The notes beneath the pieces are model-generated. The model ran no database searches. It was given only the letters and a program-made list of their open reading frames with translations, and was not told the origin of the DNA. This document shows positions 60,131 to 64,000 of a stretch of 64,000 bases of DNA, piece after piece. Position 1 is the stretch's first letter; the number at the start of each line of letters is the position of its first letter. Made by a program: the position numbers and the translations under genes. Source of the stretch: Agrobacterium sp. AGB01 (lineage in GTDB: Bacteria; Pseudomonadota; Alphaproteobacteria; Rhizobiales; Rhizobiaceae); NCBI RefSeq assembly GCF_014851585.1, contig NZ_JACVAB010000007.1:62001-126000 (forward strand), written 5' to 3'.

Positions 60131-60535
60131 TCAGTTATAGACCGCCGTGATACGGGCGCTTTCAATGCTGTTGGCGTGAACCATAAATCCGGTCAACGCA
60201 TTGCTTGTATTCTCCGGCAGATCAAGCTTGTAGACCGACAGGGCGTGGACCGTGAAAATGTAGCGGTGCACTTCACCCGGTGGCGGGCAAGCGCCGCCGA
60301 AACCGGCAACGCCGTAATCATTGCTGATCTGCGTGGCACCCGCTGGCATCTTGCCGTTCGCGCTGGCATTGAGCTCAAGGGAAGTTGCCGTGGCCACGAC
60401 ATTCCAGTGCCACCAGCCTGAGCCGGTTGGCGCATCCGGATCATAAGCCGTGATCGCAAAGCTTTTTGTACCTTGGGGTTTGTCGTAACTGCAATGACAG
60501 CGGGACAGACCGTGTCTGGCGTCATCCAAAGACAA
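60131..60535 (-). pseudogene. 5'-truncated YbhB/YbcL (PEBP, Raf-kinase-inhibitor-like) gene
   Basis: The readable frame from GTKSFAITAYDPDAPTGSGWWHW to the C-terminus is a good YbcL-type PEBP with GFGGACPPPGEVHRYIF. Full-length members have about 40-60 more N-terminal residues, including the S-P-x-L-x-W strand and, in YbcL, a signal peptide. Here the 20 residues before GTKSF (DARHGLSRCHCSYDKPQ) do not match the family, and upstream lies the end of the HAD gene, whose stop is at 60522. No ribosome site is seen. It is probably a truncated remnant; an internally started short protein is the alternative. Confidence 0.7.
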
Positions 60536-61364
60536 AGCGTTGCATTAAGAAATCTGGCCGGGCGGAGTGTTTTTCCGAGATCGCATTCAATTCAGGTTCG
60601 GTACTGCGCTCCAATATGCCGGTTCGTACAAGGCAGGAACTCAGGCCTGCGCCGGTAGCACCTGCAATGTCATGCTCGATACTGTCGCCAATACAGATGA
60701 TGCGATCTGAGGCGACACCGCCCAACAGAGATTGCGCCTTCTGGTAGATTGCCGGATAGGGTTTTCCAAACCAGCGCACGACACCGCCAAGCTCCTGATA
60801 GGTTAGCGCAATACTGCCAGCACCGGGTGCCGTAACACCGCCCTTGGCAAGCTTGTGCCGGTCAGGATTGGTGCAATAGCAAGGGACACCTCGGCGGGCT
60901 GCCGGTTCCAGCTGCAGGCGGTAAGTGGACAGGGGGATTTTTTCCGCCTCGCTACCGGAGATGATCACCACATCGGCCAGCGCCGCATCGTCAACGCTTC
61001 TAAAACCGAGGGAATCAGCCAGATTGCGATCGTCGCCGCTCGATATCGTCAGGCAACGCGTCGTGCTTTTCCCTGCCGTTTCGTCTGCCAGAATATCATG
61101 GGCAACATCGCCTGATGTCAGAAAGCGATCGAAACCGGAACGGTTAAAGCCGAGCTTTACAAGGCGGTCGGCATTGTAGTCACCGCTTCGGCCAGAGTTG
61201 GAGAGGATAATGATGGATTTTCCCAAAGCCTTCAGTCGCACCAACGCGTCATTGGCGCCAGGGTAAGCCCGCTCGTCATCCCGTAACACACCGAACTGGT
61301 CGACGAGAAAGGCGTCATATCGTTCAGCCAGATCAGCCAGCGTCGTCCATGTAGGAAGGCTCAT
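60522..61364 (-). CDS. HAD-superfamily class IIA phosphatase
   Basis: 280 residues. The family motifs are present: nucleophile Asp in FLVDQFGVLRDDE (motif I, about 17-29), Ser in IIILSNSGR (motif II), Lys in RWFGKPYPAIYQKA (motif III), and the acidic pair in IICIGDSIEHDIAGA (motif IV). It fits the NagD/phosphoglycolate phosphatase-like group. The ATG at 61364 overlaps the kinase stop (ATGA), and ATG 61370 is possible. With the kinase and aldolase it may recycle a sugar phosphate. The C-terminus abuts the truncated PEBP gene. Confidence 0.85.
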   Translation of the reverse strand: MSLPTWTTLADLAERYDAFLVDQFGVLRDDERAYPGANDALVRLKALGKSIIILSNSGRSGDYNADRLVKLGFNRSGFDRFLTSGDVAHDILADETAGKSTTRCLTISSGDDRNLADSLGFRSVDDAALADVVIISGSEAEKIPLSTYRLQLEPAARRGVPCYCTNPDRHKLAKGGVTAPGAGSIALTYQELGGVVRWFGKPYPAIYQKAQSLLGGVASDRIICIGDSIEHDIAGATGAGLSSCLVRTGILERSTEPELNAISEKHSARPDFLMQRFVFG

Positions 61365-62638
61365 AACCATCGTGCCTTTCCGGCCAGCGCCAAGGAGGCA
61401 GTGCCGACAGCCGCCTCGGCTGACCGCGCGGCAAGCAAAGGCACACCGAGCGTCTTTTGGCGCATGTTTGTCCAAGCGGGATTGGCAGCTCCGCCGCCGA
61501 CACTGCGCACAGATTGAAGTTTCGGACCGCCAAGTTCGACCAAACGGTCGTACCCCGATTTTTCGATGGAGGTGATACCTTCCAGAATTGCCTGGAAAAA
61601 CACCATATCATCGGCCGGGCGAGGTTCCAGACGCGGCGGATAGGACGGATCATTGATGGGAAAACGTTCGCCGGGCTTGTTCAACGGGTAATAATTAAGG
61701 CCGGTCGGCTTATCTGGCTGCAGAAGGGGCGTCATGAACTTTAACTGTTGGGCATCAAAGAAGCTGCCGATAACCGCCCCTCCGGAATTCGAGGCTCCGC
61801 CGGCGAGCCAAAAGTCCAGAATGCGGTGCGAATAAATGCCATAATCAGCAGCATCGATCGGATTGGCTGAGGCCAACTTGACAACCAGTGTCGAACCAAG
61901 AGCGGTAACACCGTCTCCAATTGCCGATGCGCCGGTTGCGAGAAATGACGCGCAGCCATCCGTCGTTCCGGCATGATAACGGCAAGTCGCGGGAATGCCG
62001 AACAAGCGAGTTGCGGCACCGATTTCCGAAATAGGAGCGCCAGCACGTTTGACCTCGGGCAGCAATGCGATATCCATGCCACAGGCATCCAGCCAATCCG
62101 GCCAACGCTCGTTGACGAGATCATATCCGGTTTTCAGCGCATTGTTTTCGTCACTGGTTGCTGCCGACACGCCAAGCTTAAGCAAAATCCAGTCGGCCTG
62201 ATGCACGACTTTGCTTACACCGGGTTGGCGCGACAGATGAATAGCACGGGCCAGTGCGGAGGTTGCACCCCGAGCGGGGCTGTTGGTTGGGGCTTCTGAC
62301 GCGATCTTCTCGACAATCCCAAGGTCGGGGCAGGGGTCGTTATACATCAACGCATCGCCAACCGGCTCACCGCTGGCATCCAGCGCCACCACAGTACCTG
62401 AGGTGCCATCAACCGCTACGCCTTCAATTTCCTTGAACGGCAGGCGAGCGGAAAGTTCTGCCAGACAGGATTGTACCCCGGCCCACCACACGGAGGGCAA
62501 ACGCCCCGCTGCTGCATTTGGAAATGAAAATGCAGCCATATCCAAAAGAGTGCCATCGTCCGCAAGCGCCGCAGCACGAACCCCTGAGGTGCCGAGATCA
62601 ATGCCCAGCGCTTTGGCTGGTTTTGCCGTCGCAGTCAT
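61361..62638 (-). CDS. FGGY-family carbohydrate kinase
   Basis: 425 residues. The N-terminal domain begins ALGIDLGTSGVRAAALADDG (about 10-29) with the phosphate-1 loop. IEGVAVDGTSGTVVALDASG (about 72-91) holds the catalytic-base region. The C-terminal ATP domain shows LGSTLVVKL and SVGGGAANPAWTNMRQKTLG. The substrate may be a ketopentose or related sugar. The ATG at 62638 overlaps the class II aldolase stop (ATGA). A kinase next to a class II aldolase suggests phosphorylation followed by retro-aldol cleavage. Confidence 0.88.
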   Translation of the reverse strand: MTATAKPAKALGIDLGTSGVRAAALADDGTLLDMAAFSFPNAAAGRLPSVWWAGVQSCLAELSARLPFKEIEGVAVDGTSGTVVALDASGEPVGDALMYNDPCPDLGIVEKIASEAPTNSPARGATSALARAIHLSRQPGVSKVVHQADWILLKLGVSAATSDENNALKTGYDLVNERWPDWLDACGMDIALLPEVKRAGAPISEIGAATRLFGIPATCRYHAGTTDGCASFLATGASAIGDGVTALGSTLVVKLASANPIDAADYGIYSHRILDFWLAGGASNSGGAVIGSFFDAQQLKFMTPLLQPDKPTGLNYYPLNKPGERFPINDPSYPPRLEPRPADDMVFFQAILEGITSIEKSGYDRLVELGGPKLQSVRSVGGGAANPAWTNMRQKTLGVPLLAARSAEAAVGTASLALAGKARWL

Positions 62639-63717
62639 GTGCGCTGACTCGCCTTGCGATCCAGAGCCTGACGGTATTGTTCGGCTTCCCAATGGGTCAG
62701 TTCATATTCCTGATCCGGCCCGAGATAGACAACGGGTGCATCTTCGGGAATGCGAGCAACCACTTCAGCAAGGCAACGCGCCATGACGCGACCACCATCC
62801 GTCAACTCATTTGCCAGGAGGACACCGACATCTGGAGCGAGAAGCATTTTCGGTACTGTCCGATTTTGCGCCAAACGTGCTTCACAATAGGCGTTTACCG
62901 TCTGCCCCTTGGCAAGGACACCAATTTCCGTACCCAGGAAAATGACGTGATCCGGATAAAGAGACCCACTGGTCGCCAGCTTGATGCTCGAGGGATCAAG
63001 GGCAGTCTTGTGGCTGCCGCGATCTTCCGCAGCATGGAAATTCGAACCCGCCGCTCGCGCTGTCAAAGCTGCGACATCGACCTCTGCGACAGGGCGTTCC
63101 AGCATCGTCAAGGCCTCCGTGACGCGGGTTATGCGATCGCGCACCTGTTCCACGGTCTCACCCGTAACGATAATGCCGTGATTGTAGAGGATGAGAACGT
63201 CCGGCCGGTTTGCGGCAACCAATTCGATTTCCCGGGCAAGCGGTGTGCCGGGGCGACGATAGGGAATGGTTGTCCAGGTCAAATCCGTCAGCTTTTCCAT
63301 GCGCTCAGCGATCCGTTTTTCACGATTTTCCAAGACGGACAGCGCGATTGCATTGACGCAGTGATAATGCGCCACCACCGTTTGCGGCAATGCCGCATGA
63401 AAGCTCGCCTCGATTGAGGGGCGCAGCCCCGACGCATTCAGGTCGGAGATGATGAAATCAGTTGCTTTTTCGGCGCTGGGATCCCGTGCCCTGAGCGCGT
63501 CCACCAGCGGAGCGACCTCAAGAGGCACCATGATTTCGCGTGCTCCGGCATGGGCAAGCCATGTGCCCGACGCCTTAACCCACATCATGCCGTCGTGCTT
63601 GATGGACGTGTTGCCGCCGGCGCCCTGTGTTTTCAGCACATCACTGCCGATCTGCCGCGAAAGATCGAGAAATGCCTCGAAGCCTGGAATGTCCTGCGTC
63701 CGATTGCCCGAAGTCAT
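62635..63717 (-). CDS. Class II aldolase/adducin family protein
   Basis: 360 residues, longer than L-fuculose-phosphate aldolase (about 215). TQGAGGNTSIKHDGMMWVKASGTWLA (about 30-55) is the phosphate-binding segment of the family. Zinc-ligand His residues are in VVAHYHCVNAIA (about 113-124) and LYNHGIIVTGE. The C-terminal 130 residues are an extension not seen in the short enzymes. The start is supported by GGAGGAGGCC just upstream. It is first in a three-gene leftward set (aldolase, kinase, HAD) and divergent from a DeoR regulator. Confidence 0.87.
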   Translation of the reverse strand: MTSGNRTQDIPGFEAFLDLSRQIGSDVLKTQGAGGNTSIKHDGMMWVKASGTWLAHAGAREIMVPLEVAPLVDALRARDPSAEKATDFIISDLNASGLRPSIEASFHAALPQTVVAHYHCVNAIALSVLENREKRIAERMEKLTDLTWTTIPYRRPGTPLAREIELVAANRPDVLILYNHGIIVTGETVEQVRDRITRVTEALTMLERPVAEVDVAALTARAAGSNFHAAEDRGSHKTALDPSSIKLATSGSLYPDHVIFLGTEIGVLAKGQTVNAYCEARLAQNRTVPKMLLAPDVGVLLANELTDGGRVMARCLAEVVARIPEDAPVVYLGPDQEYELTHWEAEQYRQALDRKASQRT

Positions 63718-63815
63718 ACCGGCCTCCTCCTATGCCGTAGCGTCGCATCATCGTCGTTTAACGACAATTATGAGCGAACTTTTCTGCAAAAGGTATTTTC
63801 ATGATTACAAAACGT

Positions 63816-63846
63816 CAATAGTGAATAATTTTCGTCACAACTATTG
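63816..63846. promoter_or_regulatory. Inverted repeat in the aldolase-DeoR control region
   Basis: CAATAGT (63816-63822) and ACTATTG (63840-63846) form a perfect 7-bp inverted repeat with a 17-base spacer in the AT-rich divergent promoter region. Candidate site for the adjacent DeoR regulator. Confidence 0.45.
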
Positions 63847-63910
63847 ATTAGGCAGATTGATTATGATTATCTTCATTCATCGGCGAGGGAGACGCCGGGA
63901 GGAAACGTCT

Positions 63911-64000
63911 TGAACGACACCGAACGCCATAAAGCCATTACTGACCTTTTGCGCGAGACACCGTTCGCTTCGGTACGGGATCTGCAGGAGCAACTCGGCG
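63911..64000 (+). CDS. DeoR-family regulator, N-terminal fragment (runs off window)
   Basis: Thirty codons are visible from TTG 63911, with GGGAGGAAA 5 bases upstream. The peptide ERHKAITDLLRETPFASVRDLQEQLG matches the first helices of a DeoR winged helix (arginine/histidine-rich start, then the helix before the recognition helix). It is divergent from the aldolase-kinase-HAD genes and probably their repressor. The rest lies outside the window. Confidence 0.8.

Noticed and set aside
1-64000. CRISPR arrays, tRNA/rRNA genes, insertion sequences or prophage
   Set aside because: No regularly spaced long repeats, no cloverleaf sequences, no transposase or integrase frames and no phage structural genes were recognised.

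Overview
The window looks like chromosomal DNA of an alphaproteobacterium of the Rhizobiales, near the Brucellaceae/Phyllobacteriaceae. The evidence is an Omp2-type porin, an FtsZ paralogue of the rhizobial second-copy kind, many solute-binding-protein ABC importers with DeoR/GntR regulators, and a family-PL15 exo-alginate lyase very like the Agrobacterium enzyme Atu3025. Genus is not resolved. No rRNA, tRNA, CRISPR array, insertion sequence or phage gene was seen.

Layout. 1-4.7 kb: 5' part of an ftsZ paralogue, two convergent TetR regulators with palindromic operators, a long gene-free stretch and a porin. 4.8-16 kb: a 2-deoxyribose catabolic locus, with a divergent DeoR repressor, a complete ABC importer, a DUF4432 (aldose-epimerase-like) protein, a ribokinase-family kinase, DeoC aldolase and a double-domain ALDH16-type aldehyde dehydrogenase. 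16-21 kb: DEDD exonuclease, YgeA-like racemase, methyltransferase, and a GGDEF-EAL protein. 21.2-34.9 kb: an alginate/uronate locus read leftward as one compact run (GntR regulator, AlgS/AlgM1/AlgM2/AlgQ-type importer, PL15 lyase, DEH-reductase-like SDR, SGNH hydrolase, 2-hydroxyacid dehydrogenase, TIM-barrel isomerase, glucarate-dehydratase-like enolase), plus a divergent RraA-fold protein.

35.1-39.8 kb is the most unusual region: a compact leftward set of XRE regulator, SARP/TPR regulator, 73-aa small protein, YcaO, TfuA and 78-aa small protein. YcaO plus TfuA is the pair associated with peptide-backbone thioamidation, so this is a candidate uncharacterised RiPP or protein-modification system whose substrate may be one of the two small proteins. 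An MFS transporter and divergent LysR lie just upstream.

42-50 kb: Prc protease, TspO, DUF763, a two-component system and a DUF4173 membrane protein. 49.9-54.4 kb: a TetR regulator facing three near-identical 13-bp palindromes, a YiaA-like membrane protein and a giant LplT-PlsC-acyl-ligase fusion for phospholipid remodelling. 54.6-59.4 kb: a membrane-linked GMC dehydrogenase, Tat small subunit and triheme cytochrome c, with a divergent LysR. 59.6-64 kb: small membrane protein, a 5'-truncated PEBP gene abutting a HAD phosphatase, FGGY kinase, class II aldolase and the start of a divergent DeoR regulator.

Intergenic DNA is rich in inverted repeats, several in regular arrays. All functional calls come from reading translated sequence by eye; no database search was run.
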